Shown piece by piece: positions 1 through 5,901 of a stretch of 9,903 bases of DNA. Origin of the DNA: JACPFV01 sp052386975 (GTDB lineage: Bacteria; Pseudomonadota; Gammaproteobacteria; Nevskiales; Nevskiaceae); the NCBI GenBank assembly GCA_052386975.1, contig JBQTJQ010000046.1, positions 1-9,903 of the forward strand. Direction: 5' to 3'. The number at the start of each line of letters is the position of its first letter. Positions within the stretch are counted from its first letter, which is position 1. The notes under the pieces are model-generated. The model was not told the DNA's origin, searched no databases, and was given only the letters and a program-made list of their open reading frames with translations. The position numbers were made by a program, and so were the translations under genes.

Positions 1-636
1 GTCGCCGTGACCGCCGCGCGCGCCGGCGCGCGCGTCAAGGGCATCGATCTGTCACCGGTGTTGCTCGAGGAGGCCGGGAAGAACGCCGCGCTGGCCGGCG
101 TGGCGATCGAGTTCCGGGAAGGCGATGCCGAAACGCTGCCGTACGCGGACGCCGAGTTCGACATCGTGCTCTCGCAGTTCGGGCACATCTTCGCCCCGCG
201 CCCGCACGTCGTCGTGAAGGAGATGCTGCGCGTGCTCAAGCCGGGCGGGCGCATCGCGTTCTCGACCTGGCCGCCGCACCTGTTCGGCGGGCTCTACGCC
301 ACGCTGGTCGCGCGCTACGTTCCGCCGCCGCCGGCGGGCGTGGCTTCGCCGGTGGCATGGGGCGAGCCTGACGTCATCCGCGAGCGGCTCGGTGACAAGG
401 TTGCCGACCTGGTGTTCCGCACCGAGGAGATCGGCTTCAACGCCCTGTCGCCCGCGCATTACCGGGCATCGATCGAGGTCATGTCGGCGTCGGCGAAGAA
501 GATCGTGACGACCCTGGCGCATGAGCCGGCCAGGCTCGCGCGGTTCCGCGCCGAGGTCGAGGCGCTCGCCGCGTCGTTCTTTCAGCACAACCGCGTGCGC
601 AACGCGTTCCTGATGACGCGGGCGGTGAAGAAATAG
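1..636 (+). CDS. Class I SAM-dependent methyltransferase, 5' end cut by window
   Basis: This is the C-terminal part of a class I (Rossmann-fold) methyltransferase of the Methyltransf_11/25 type. The frame is open from base 1, so the true start and the glycine-rich motif I lie upstream; the GTG at base 7 is internal. Visible motifs are the acidic-loop segment GIDLSP, motif II in FDIVLSQFGHIFAPRP, and motif III in LRVLKPGGRIAFSTW. These are the usual SAM-binding landmarks in the right order and spacing. The remaining roughly 120 residues form a substrate-side cap that I cannot assign, so the methyl acceptor is unknown. The gene ends with AAA-TAG and is followed at once by a second in-frame TAG that belongs to the adjacent repeat. 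It converges with folD, with only the repeat between them. The methyltransferase class is secure; the substrate is not. Confidence 0.85.
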   Translation, partial: VAVTAARAGARVKGIDLSPVLLEEAGKNAALAGVAIEFREGDAETLPYADAEFDIVLSQFGHIFAPRPHVVVKEMLRVLKPGGRIAFSTWPPHLFGGLYATLVARYVPPPPAGVASPVAWGEPDVIRERLGDKVADLVFRTEEIGFNALSPAHYRASIEVMSASAKKIVTTLAHEPARLARFRAEVEALAASFFQHNRVRNAFLMTRAVKK

Positions 637-682
637 TAGGGCGGCATTCCATGCCGCCGTCGGCAAAGGATTGCCGACCTAC
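636..682. repeat. REP-like double hairpin (copy R1) between convergent genes
   Basis: Two adjacent perfect hairpins are bounded by GTAG (636-639) and CTAC (679-682). Hairpin 1 is GGCGGCAT (640-647), loop TCC, ATGCCGCC (651-658). Hairpin 2 is GTCGGCAA (659-666), loop AGGA, TTGCCGAC (671-678). The outer arms are reverse complements, so the unit is two half-units facing each other. The right arm contains the folD stop codon (679-681 on the minus strand). The left arm gives the methyltransferase a second in-frame TAG. Relatives lie at 1605-1652, 1825-1847, 5850-5901 and 8563-8615. It could work as a bidirectional transcript end or an mRNA-stabilising hairpin, but no U-tract is present. Confidence 0.9.
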
Positions 683-1551
683 GCGCGACCGTCCCGCAGC
701 TGCGCCGCGTACAACGTGTTGTTCATCAGCATCGCCACCGTCATCGGCCCGACGCCGCCGGGCACCGGCGTGATCCAGGCGGCACGCTGACGCGCGGGCT
801 CGAACTCGACGTCGCCGGTGAGCGTGCCGTCCGGCAGGCGGTTGATGCCCACGTCGATGACCACCGCGCCGGGCTTGATCCAGTCGCCCTTGACGAAGCC
901 GGGCTTGCCGACGCCGGCGACCACGATGTCCGCGGTCGCCACCACTCCGGCGAGGTCACGCGTCTTGCTGTTGCACACGGTGACGGTGGCGTCCGCGAGC
1001 AGCAGCTCGAGCGCCATCGGCCGGCCGACGATGTTCGATGCGCCGACCACCACCGCGCGCGCGCCGCGCAAGGCGACGCCGGTGCTCTCGATCAGGCGGA
1101 TCGCGCCGAACGGCGTGCACGGGCGCAGCAGCTTGCGCGGGCGCGTGGGTTTCTGCGCGAGACGGCCGAGGTTGTACGGATGGAAGCCGTCGACGTCCTT
1201 CCTGGGGTCGATGCGTTCGATGACCAGCTCGCTGTCGACGTGCGCGGGCAATGGCAACTGCACCAGGATGCCGTCGATCTTCGGGTCGGCGTTGAGCTTG
1301 TCGATCAGCGCGAGCAACTCGGCCTGTGACACGCTGGCCGGCAGGTCGACGTGCTCGGACCTGATGCCGAGCTTCTCGCTAAATTTGCGCTTGCTGCCCA
1401 CGTAACCCGCCGAGGCCGCCTCGGCGCCGACCAGCACCGTGGCCAGCGACGGGGCAGGGCGGCCGGCCCGCACGCGCTCGGCGACGCCGGCACGGACTTC
1501 CTCGTGCACGATCGCCGCCACCGCCTTGCCGTCGATCAACTGGGCCGTCAC
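679..1551 (-). CDS. folD: Bifunctional methylene-THF dehydrogenase / methenyl-THF cyclohydrolase FolD
   Basis: FolD is the cytoplasmic enzyme that oxidises 5,10-methylene-THF to methenyl-THF with NADP and hydrolyses it to 10-formyl-THF for purine and formyl-Met synthesis. The 290-residue product has the family's usual length. Counting from the GTG start, it carries the conserved Tyr50 and catalytic Lys54 in GYVGSKRKF, then DGILVQLPLP, KDVDGFHPYN, the nucleotide-binding VVGASNIVGRPM, VGKPGF, VIDVGIN and the C-terminal PVPGGVGPMT. The frame is open 35 codons further upstream, but the GTG at 1551 is preferred: family similarity begins there (VTAQLIDGK) and an AAAGGA ribosome site lies 7 nt before it. 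A loop near LAQKPTRPRKLLRPCTP looks about four residues longer than in E. coli FolD as I recall it. The TAG stop lies inside the neighbouring repeat. The gene is divergent from the tRNA pair. Confidence 0.96.
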   Translation of the reverse strand: MTAQLIDGKAVAAIVHEEVRAGVAERVRAGRPAPSLATVLVGAEAASAGYVGSKRKFSEKLGIRSEHVDLPASVSQAELLALIDKLNADPKIDGILVQLPLPAHVDSELVIERIDPRKDVDGFHPYNLGRLAQKPTRPRKLLRPCTPFGAIRLIESTGVALRGARAVVVGASNIVGRPMALELLLADATVTVCNSKTRDLAGVVATADIVVAGVGKPGFVKGDWIKPGAVVIDVGINRLPDGTLTGDVEFEPARQRAAWITPVPGGVGPMTVAMLMNNTLYAAQLRDGRA

Positions 1552-1558
1552 GCGCGCG

Positions 1559-1564
1559 TCCTTT
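1559..1564 (-). promoter_or_regulatory. Ribosome binding site of folD
   Basis: On the minus strand this reads AAAGGA, seven bases before the GTG at 1551-1549. It decides in favour of the GTG start over the longer open frame, which would extend into the repeat and the tRNA promoter region. Confidence 0.7.
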
Positions 1565-1573
1565 TGTAAGGGC

Positions 1574-1602
1574 CTGAAAAGGCGCGCGAATTCTCGCATA
1601 AT
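1574..1602 (+). promoter_or_regulatory. Sigma-70-like promoter for the tRNA-Pro/tRNA-Arg transcript
   Basis: A -35-like CTGAAA (1574-1579, four of six matches to TTGACA) and a -10-like CATAAT (1597-1602, five of six matches to TATAAT) are separated by exactly 17 bases. Initiation would fall near 1609, about 50 bases before tRNA-Pro. This is the only AT-rich spot in the folD-tRNA interval. The predicted start lies inside the first hairpin of the repeat at 1605. The assignment rests on sequence match and position only. Confidence 0.5.
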
Positions 1603-1604
1603 CA

Positions 1605-1652
1605 GGCGGCAAAGGATTGCCGCCCTACGTAGGTCGACAATCCATTGCCGAC
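1605..1652. repeat. REP-like double hairpin (copy R2), inverted arrangement, upstream of tRNA-Pro
   Basis: Hairpin GGCGGCAA (1605-1612), loop AGGA, TTGCCGCC (1617-1624) is a perfect 8-bp stem. It is joined by the palindrome CTACGTAG (1625-1632) to GTCGACAA (1633-1640), loop TCCA, TTGCCGAC (1645-1652), which has one mismatch. The two half-units meet at their GTAG ends, the opposite of the copies at 636, 5850 and 8563, where the GTAG ends face outwards. The element lies between the predicted promoter and tRNA-Pro, so it should be part of the precursor leader. Confidence 0.85.
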
Positions 1653-1659
1653 ACAATCA

Positions 1660-1737
<78 letters not shown>

Positions 1738-1741
1738 TTAA

Positions 1742-1818
1742 GTGCCCGTAGCTCAGTTGGATAGAGCAGCGGCCTTCTAAGCCGCAGGTCGCAGGTTCGA
1801 CTCCTGCCGGGCACGCCA
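1742..1818 (+). tRNA. tRNA-Arg (anticodon UCU)
   Basis: This is a 77-nt cloverleaf with an encoded CCA end. Acceptor GTGCCCG (1742-1748) pairs with CGGGCAC (1808-1814), the discriminator is G1815 and CCA is 1816-1818. The anticodon stem GCGGC (1769-1773) pairs with GCCGC around the loop CTTCTAA, giving anticodon TCT at 1776-1778. The T arm is GCAGG-TTCGACT-CCTGC. It decodes AGA and AGG, which are rare in the GC-rich genes around it. It ends seven bases before the half-repeat at 1825 and faces the convergent aldehyde dehydrogenase gene. No U-rich intrinsic terminator is visible behind it. Confidence 0.97.
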
Positions 1819-1824
1819 TCAAAC

Positions 1825-1847
1825 GGCGGCAATCCTTTGCCGACTAC
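1825..1847. repeat. REP-like single hairpin (copy R3) between tRNA-Arg and the convergent ALDH gene
   Basis: GGCGGCAA (1825-1832), loop TCCT, TTGCCGAC (1837-1844) has seven of eight pairs. It is followed by the CTAC arm (1844-1847), which shares its first C with the stem. The arm contains the aldehyde dehydrogenase stop codon (CTA at 1844-1846, TAG on the minus strand). The loop is inverted relative to its arm compared with copy R1, and the second half-unit is missing, so this is a decayed or solo half-unit. Confidence 0.75.
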
Positions 1848-3370
1848 GAAAGTCCCCCGAGGCACAGGTACTTCACCTCGAGGTAGTCGTTGATCCCGTA
1901 CTTGCTGCCCTCGCGGCCGACGCCGGATTCCTTCATGCCGCCGAATGGCGCCACTTCGCTCGAAATCAGGCCGGTGTTGATGCCGACCATGCCGTACTGC
2001 AGCTGTTCGGCGACACGGAACACGCGCGACACGTCGCGCGAATAGAAGTACGCGGCGAGGCCGAACGGCGTGGCGTTGGCGATGGCGATCGCCTCCACCT
2101 CGTCGCGGAAGCGCAGCAGCGGCGCGACCGGGCCGAAGGTCTCCTCGTTGGCGATGCGCATCTTCGGCGTGACGTCGGCCAGCACGGTGGGCTCGTAGAA
2201 GGTCCCGCCCAACGCGTGGCGCTTGCCGCCGGCGAGCACGCGCGCGCCGCCGGCCTGCGCATCGGCCACGTGCGCTTCGACCTTGGCCAGCGCGTCGGCG
2301 TTGATCAGCGGGCCCTGTTGCACGCCGTCCTCGGTGCCCGGGCCGACGCGCAGCTTGCGCGCGGCTTCGGCCAGGGCCGCGGCGAACTTGTCGTAGATGC
2401 CGTCCTGCACGATCAGGCGATTGGCGCAGACGCAGGTCTGGCCGGTGTTGCGGTACTTGGCGGTCATCGCGCCTTCGACCGCCGCGGGCAGGTCGGCGTC
2501 GTCGAACACGATGAAGGGCGCGTTGCCGCCGAGCTCGAGCGACATTTTCTTCAGCGTATCCGCGCACTGGCGCATCAGCAGCTTGCCGACCTCGGTCGAG
2601 CCGGTGAAGGAAACCTTGCGCACGATCGGATTCGACGTGAGCTCGCCACCGATGGCAGCGGCCTCGCCGGTGATCACGTTCAGCACGCCCGCGGGCAGCC
2701 CCGCGCGCTGGCCCAGCAGCGCCATCGCGAATGCCGACAGCGGCGTCTGCTCGGCCGGCTTGGCGACCATGGTGCAACCGGCGGCCAGCGCCGCGCCGAC
2801 CTTGCGCGCCAGCATCGCGGCCGGGAAATTCCACGGCGTGATGGCCGCGCACACGCCGACCGGCTCCTTGATGACGAGCATGCGCTTGTCGCCCCACGGC
2901 GAAGGGATCACGTCGCCGTAGGCGCGCTTGGCCTCCTCGCCGAACCACTCGAAGAACGAAGCCGCGTAGGCGATCTCGCCGCGACTCTCCGTGAGCGGCG
3001 TGCCCTGCTCGGCGGTCATGATCGGGGCCAGGTCTTCCTGGTTCGCCAGCATCAGCTCGTACCACTTGCGCAGGATCGCGGCCCGCTCCCTGGCGGTCTT
3101 GCCGCGCCAGCCGGGCAGCGCGGCCCGCGCCGCGTCGATGGCGCGGCGCGTGGCGGCAGCGTCGAGCGACGGCACCTGCGCCAGCTCGGCGCCGGTTGCC
3201 GGATTGCGCACGGCGAAGGTTTGCTTGGCCCCCACCCATTCGCCGCCGATCAGCGCGCGGCGCTCGAGCAGCGAGGAATCCTTCAGTTTCAGAAAATAGG
3301 GACGCACACCTTTTTCCGGAAAAGGTGTGCGTCCCTTTTTTCCGGAAAAGGTGTGCGTCCCTTTTTTCAT
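1844..3370 (-). CDS. gabD: NAD(P)-dependent aldehyde dehydrogenase, succinate-semialdehyde dehydrogenase (GabD) type, with repeat-encoded N-terminus
   Basis: This cytoplasmic ALDH-superfamily enzyme oxidises an aldehyde, by resemblance succinate semialdehyde, to the acid. The body from about residue 27 on follows E. coli GabD closely. Landmarks are ITPWNFPAAM (177-186), KPAEQTP (204-210), FTGSTEVG (255-262), catalytic Glu279 in LELGG, catalytic Cys313 in GQTCVCANR, ETFGPVAPL, and the C-terminal GREGSKYGINDYLEVKYLC. Glu207 stands where GabD enzymes that use NADP usually have Ser, which points to NAD (inference). The only in-frame ATG is at 3370. It overlaps the upstream dehydrogenase stop as ATGA, so residues 1-26 are encoded by the repeat at 3299-3367. 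Where family members begin with Met, this frame has CTG (3292-3290). A GTG at 3307 is in frame but poorly spaced from any ribosome site. The TAG stop is provided by a second repeat. Family assignment is firm; the exact substrate is not. Confidence 0.92.
   Translation of the reverse strand: MKKGTHTFSGKKGRTPFPEKGVRPYFLKLKDSSLLERRALIGGEWVGAKQTFAVRNPATGAELAQVPSLDAAATRRAIDAARAALPGWRGKTARERAAILRKWYELMLANQEDLAPIMTAEQGTPLTESRGEIAYAASFFEWFGEEAKRAYGDVIPSPWGDKRMLVIKEPVGVCAAITPWNFPAAMLARKVGAALAAGCTMVAKPAEQTPLSAFAMALLGQRAGLPAGVLNVITGEAAAIGGELTSNPIVRKVSFTGSTEVGKLLMRQCADTLKKMSLELGGNAPFIVFDDADLPAAVEGAMTAKYRNTGQTCVCANRLIVQDGIYDKFAAALAEAARKLRVGPGTEDGVQQGPLINADALAKVEAHVADAQAGGARVLAGGKRHALGGTFYEPTVLADVTPKMRIANEETFGPVAPLLRFRDEVEAIAIANATPFGLAAYFYSRDVSRVFRVAEQLQYGMVGINTGLISSEVAPFGGMKESGVGREGSKYGINDYLEVKYLCLGGLS
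3299..3341 (+). terminator. Intrinsic-terminator-like hairpin (strongest in + direction)
   Basis: A 16-bp perfect stem is followed on the + strand by six T residues (3336-3341), the textbook form of a rho-independent terminator. No + strand gene lies directly upstream, so in this direction it could only stop antisense transcription. Read on the minus strand, the same stem is followed by TATTTTC, a weaker U-tract that could cause partial termination between the two dehydrogenase genes. Confidence 0.35.
3299..3367. repeat. GGGACGCACACC / TTTTCCGGAAAA repeat cluster inside the ADH-ALDH junction
   Basis: GGGACGCACACC (3299-3310) is the inverted copy of GGTGTGCGTCCC, which occurs at 3324-3335 and again at 3350-3361. 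Between them lie two copies of the perfect palindrome TTTTCCGGAAAA (3312-3323 and 3338-3349), and the cluster ends in T6 (3362-3367). The direct-repeat unit is 26 nt, not a multiple of three, yet the ALDH frame stays open through it. The inverted pair forms a perfect 16-bp stem (3299-3314 with 3320-3335) and a 5-nt loop. I recall this kind of repeat as scattered in proteobacterial genomes but cannot verify that here. Confidence 0.9.
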
Positions 3371-4494
3371 GGGAACACCACGACCTGGCGGATGGCTTCG
3401 CCGGCGGCGAGGCGGTCGAAGCCTTCGTTGATCTCGTCGAGCTTGAGCTTGCCGGTCAGCAGCTTGTCCACGGGCAGCTTGCCCTGCTGGAACAGCGCGA
3501 CGTAGCGCGGCACGTCGCGCAGCGGCACGCAGGTACCGATGTAGCTACCCTTGAGCGTGCGCTCCTCGGCGACCAGGTTCAGCGCCGGCAGGGGGAAGCT
3601 GTGCGTGGGATTGGGCAGTCCGGCCGACACGGTGGTGCCGCCACGGCGCGTGACGCGATAGGCGGTCTCCAGCGCCTGCACGCTGCCGGCGAAGTCGAAC
3701 GCGAAGTCCACGCCGCCGCCAGTGGCGGCCTTGACCTGGTCCACGGCGTCGGTGTCGCGGCCGTTCACCGTGTGCGTCGCGCCGAGTTTCCTTGCCAGCG
3801 CGAGCTTGTCGGGATTCACGTCCACCGCGACGATCTTCGAAGCGCCCGCGGCGACCGCGCCGAGCAGGCCGGCGAGGCCGACGCCACCCAGCCCCACGAT
3901 CGCGGCGGTCTGGCCGGACTTGAGCGCGGCGGTGTTGACCACCGCGCCGACGCCGGTCAGCACCGCGCAGCCGAACAGCGCGGCATGCTCGAACGGCAGC
4001 GACCGATCCACCTTGACCAGCGAGCGGCGCGACACCGTGACGTGCTCGGCGAAGGCGGCGACGCCGAGCAGGTGGTTCAGCGCCGCGCCGTTGCGCGACA
4101 GGCGCCGCGCGCCGGACAGCAGCGTGCCCGCGCTGTTGGCGGCGAAGGCCGGCTCGCACAGAGCGGGACGGCCTTCGGCGCAGGGCAGGCAATGGCCGCA
4201 GCTCGGCACGAACACCATCACCACGTGGTCGTCGACCGCGAGGTCGTCGACCCCCGGGCCGAGCGCTTCGACCACGCCGGCGGCCTCGTGGCCGAGTACC
4301 ATCGGCACCGGCCGCACGCGGTCGCCGTTGATCACGGACAAGTCGGAGTGGCACAGGCCGGCTGCTTTCACCCGCACCAGCACCTCGCCGGCGCCGGGCG
4401 GCTCGAGCTCGACGGTCTCGACCGCCAGCGGCCGCGAGCGCGCGTACGGCTGCGGCAGGCCGATCGTGGCGAGAATCGCGGCACGGGTTTTCAT
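3367..4494 (-). CDS. Zinc-dependent medium-chain alcohol dehydrogenase
   Basis: This 375-residue cytoplasmic enzyme interconverts an alcohol and an aldehyde or ketone with NAD(H). It has the GroES-like N-terminal domain and the Rossmann C-terminal domain of the MDR superfamily, closest to class III/AdhC-like forms. Catalytic zinc ligands are Cys48 (GLCHSD), His69 (GHEAAG) and Cys176 (FGCAVLTGVGA). The structural zinc site is Cys99, Cys102, Cys105 and Cys113 in CGHCLPC...C. The nucleotide site is GLGGVG (201-206) with Asp225 at the end of the second strand, which favours NAD over NADP. The start at 4494 matches the usual family beginning, but no good ribosome site is visible. The TGA stop overlaps the ALDH start (ATGA), so the two are very likely one operon with coupled translation. 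The substrate is unknown; 4-hydroxybutyrate would fit a GabD partner but is inference. Confidence 0.92.
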   Translation of the reverse strand: MKTRAAILATIGLPQPYARSRPLAVETVELEPPGAGEVLVRVKAAGLCHSDLSVINGDRVRPVPMVLGHEAAGVVEALGPGVDDLAVDDHVVMVFVPSCGHCLPCAEGRPALCEPAFAANSAGTLLSGARRLSRNGAALNHLLGVAAFAEHVTVSRRSLVKVDRSLPFEHAALFGCAVLTGVGAVVNTAALKSGQTAAIVGLGGVGLAGLLGAVAAGASKIVAVDVNPDKLALARKLGATHTVNGRDTDAVDQVKAATGGGVDFAFDFAGSVQALETAYRVTRRGGTTVSAGLPNPTHSFPLPALNLVAEERTLKGSYIGTCVPLRDVPRYVALFQQGKLPVDKLLTGKLKLDEINEGFDRLAAGEAIRQVVVFP

Positions 4495-4520
4495 GGGCTC
4501 AGGGTAACATCGCGAATAGC

Positions 4521-4546
4521 GTCATTCCGAGCGTAGCGAGGAATCT
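4521..4546. repeat. GTCATTCCGAGCG-type dispersed repeat with imperfect hairpin
   Basis: The core ATTCC (4524-4528) pairs with GGAAT (4540-4544). Inside it are a tandem G-A/A-G mismatch and a GC/GC pair around the loop GTA. I recall very similar sequences (GTCATTCCGAGCG, then AGCGAGGAATCT) as common intergenic repeats in several bacterial phyla. Here it fills the 84-bp gap between the divergent alcohol dehydrogenase and DUF445 genes, where promoters for both should lie. I see no convincing -10/-35 pair in that gap. Confidence 0.75.
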
Positions 4547-4565
4547 GGCGGTTTACGACAAGCCC

Positions 4566-4572
4566 GGGAGAG
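4566..4572 (+). promoter_or_regulatory. Ribosome binding site deciding the GTG start of the DUF445 gene
   Basis: GGGAGAG lies six bases before the GTG at 4579. No ATG in the correct frame lies nearby upstream, and the family's N-terminal membrane segment begins shortly after this start. Confidence 0.6.
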
Positions 4573-4578
4573 TCGAAC

Positions 4579-5853
4579 GTGCAGAGCCTCGCGCAGATCG
4601 CGGCCGACGTGCAGCAGAACTGGCTGCTGTACCTGTCGATGCCGTTCGTGGCGGCGGCGATCGGCTACTACACCAAGATCGTCGCCATCCGCATGATGTT
4701 CGAGCCGCTGGAGTACGCCGGGCTGCAGGCGCGCGTCTTCGGCCACCGCATCTTCGGCTGGCAGGGCATCGTGCCGCGCAAGGCGGCGGTGATGGCCGAG
4801 ATCGCCTGCGACACCATGACCAGCAAGCTGCTCAAGCCCGAGGACGTGTTCGGGCGGCTCGATCCGGATCGCGTCGCCCGCGAAATCGAACGGCCCCTGC
4901 TCGAGGCGGTGGAGGACATCACGCGCAACGTGGCGCGCGCGGTTTCGCCGGGCCTGTGGGACGCCGCGCCCGAGACGCTCAAGCGCCTGCTGATCGATCG
5001 CGTCAAGGACGAAGCGCCGGGGATGGTCCGCCAGATCATGGCGGACTTCAAGCGCGACATTCACAAGGTGTTCGACTTGAAGCAGATGGTGGTCAGCAAC
5101 CTGCTGCGCGACAAGCAGTTGCTGAACCGCATCTTCCTCGAGGCCGGCCGCGGCGAGTTCGCCTTCATCCGCAAGTCCGGCCTGTACTTCGGCTTCGTCA
5201 TCGGCCTGGTGCAGGCCGCGACCTGGGCAGCGACGCACAACATCTGGGTGATGCCGCTGTTCGGCCTGTTCACCGGCTGGTTCACCGACTGGCTCGCGCT
5301 GAAGATGGTCTTCAACCCCAAGCATCCGAGGAAATATCTCTTCGGCCTGTTCGAGTGGCAGGGCTTGTTCCTGAAACGGCGCATGGAGGTGTCGGCGGAG
5401 TACGGCCGGCTGATCGCGGCCGAGATCGTCACGCCGCGCAACATCCTCGACGCGGTGCTGAAAGGCCCGTTGTCGGACCGGCTGTTCGACATGATCCAGC
5501 GACAGGTGCAGAAGACCGTGGACACGCAGGCGGGCATCGCCAAGCCATTTGTGGTGTTCAGCGTCGGCAGCGCGCGCTACCAGGACATGAAGCAGGCGGT
5601 GGCGCGGGAAATGATGAAGCGCCTGCCGGAGACGATGCGCCACGCCGAGGCTTACGCCGGCAAGGCCATGGACCTGGAGAACCTGCTGGCCTCGAAGATG
5701 AAGGACCTCAGCGTCGAGGAGTACGAGGCGTTGCTGCGGCCGGCATTCCAGCAGGACGAATGGATCCTGATCGCGGTCGGCGCGGCGCTGGGTTTTTTGG
5801 TCGGCGAGATGCAGGTGCTGGCGATGGAGCTGCTGGCGACGCCGGTCGTGTAG
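4579..5853 (+). CDS. DUF445 family membrane protein
   Basis: This 424-residue protein belongs to the DUF445 family (YjiN/YheB-like), whose biochemical role is not established. It starts at GTG behind GGGAGAG. Hydrophobic segments lie near residues 14-36, 200-240 (probably two helices with a tight turn) and 394-414, so it is likely an inner-membrane protein with a large soluble helical middle. A duplicated motif is visible: G-Y-Y-T-K-x-V-A-I-R-M-M-F-x-P (29-43) with WQGIVPRK (61-68), and again G-W-F-T-D-x-L-A-L-K-M-V-F-x-P (233-247) with WQGLFLKR (260-267). Each follows a membrane segment, which suggests two homologous halves. The stop TAG is part of the repeat arm at 5850-5853. It converges with dadA, and nothing in the neighbourhood points to a function. 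Confidence 0.88.
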   Translation: MQSLAQIAADVQQNWLLYLSMPFVAAAIGYYTKIVAIRMMFEPLEYAGLQARVFGHRIFGWQGIVPRKAAVMAEIACDTMTSKLLKPEDVFGRLDPDRVAREIERPLLEAVEDITRNVARAVSPGLWDAAPETLKRLLIDRVKDEAPGMVRQIMADFKRDIHKVFDLKQMVVSNLLRDKQLLNRIFLEAGRGEFAFIRKSGLYFGFVIGLVQAATWAATHNIWVMPLFGLFTGWFTDWLALKMVFNPKHPRKYLFGLFEWQGLFLKRRMEVSAEYGRLIAAEIVTPRNILDAVLKGPLSDRLFDMIQRQVQKTVDTQAGIAKPFVVFSVGSARYQDMKQAVAREMMKRLPETMRHAEAYAGKAMDLENLLASKMKDLSVEEYEALLRPAFQQDEWILIAVGAALGFLVGEMQVLAMELLATPVV

Positions 5854-5901
5854 GGCGGGAATCCGTTCCCGCCGCATGTCGGCAACGGATTGCCGACCTA
5901 C
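5850..5901. repeat. REP-like double hairpin (copy R4) between convergent genes
   Basis: GTAG (5850-5853) is followed by GGCGGGAA (5854-5861), loop TCCG, TTCCCGCC (5866-5873), then GCAT, GTCGGCAA (5878-5885), loop CGGA, TTGCCGAC (5890-5897) and CTAC (5898-5901). Both stems are perfect. The left arm supplies the DUF445 stop codon and the right arm the dadA stop codon. Compared with copy R1, the first stem differs at two positions and both changes are matched on the opposite arm. Confidence 0.9.

Noticed and set aside
1552..1656. 35-codon upstream extension of folD
   Set aside because: It is read through the tRNA promoter and repeat R2, has no family similarity, and is bypassed by the GTG with its own ribosome site.
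1819..1847. Intrinsic terminator behind tRNA-Arg
   Set aside because: The hairpin of copy R3 is there, but no run of T follows it on the + strand, so I list it only as a repeat.
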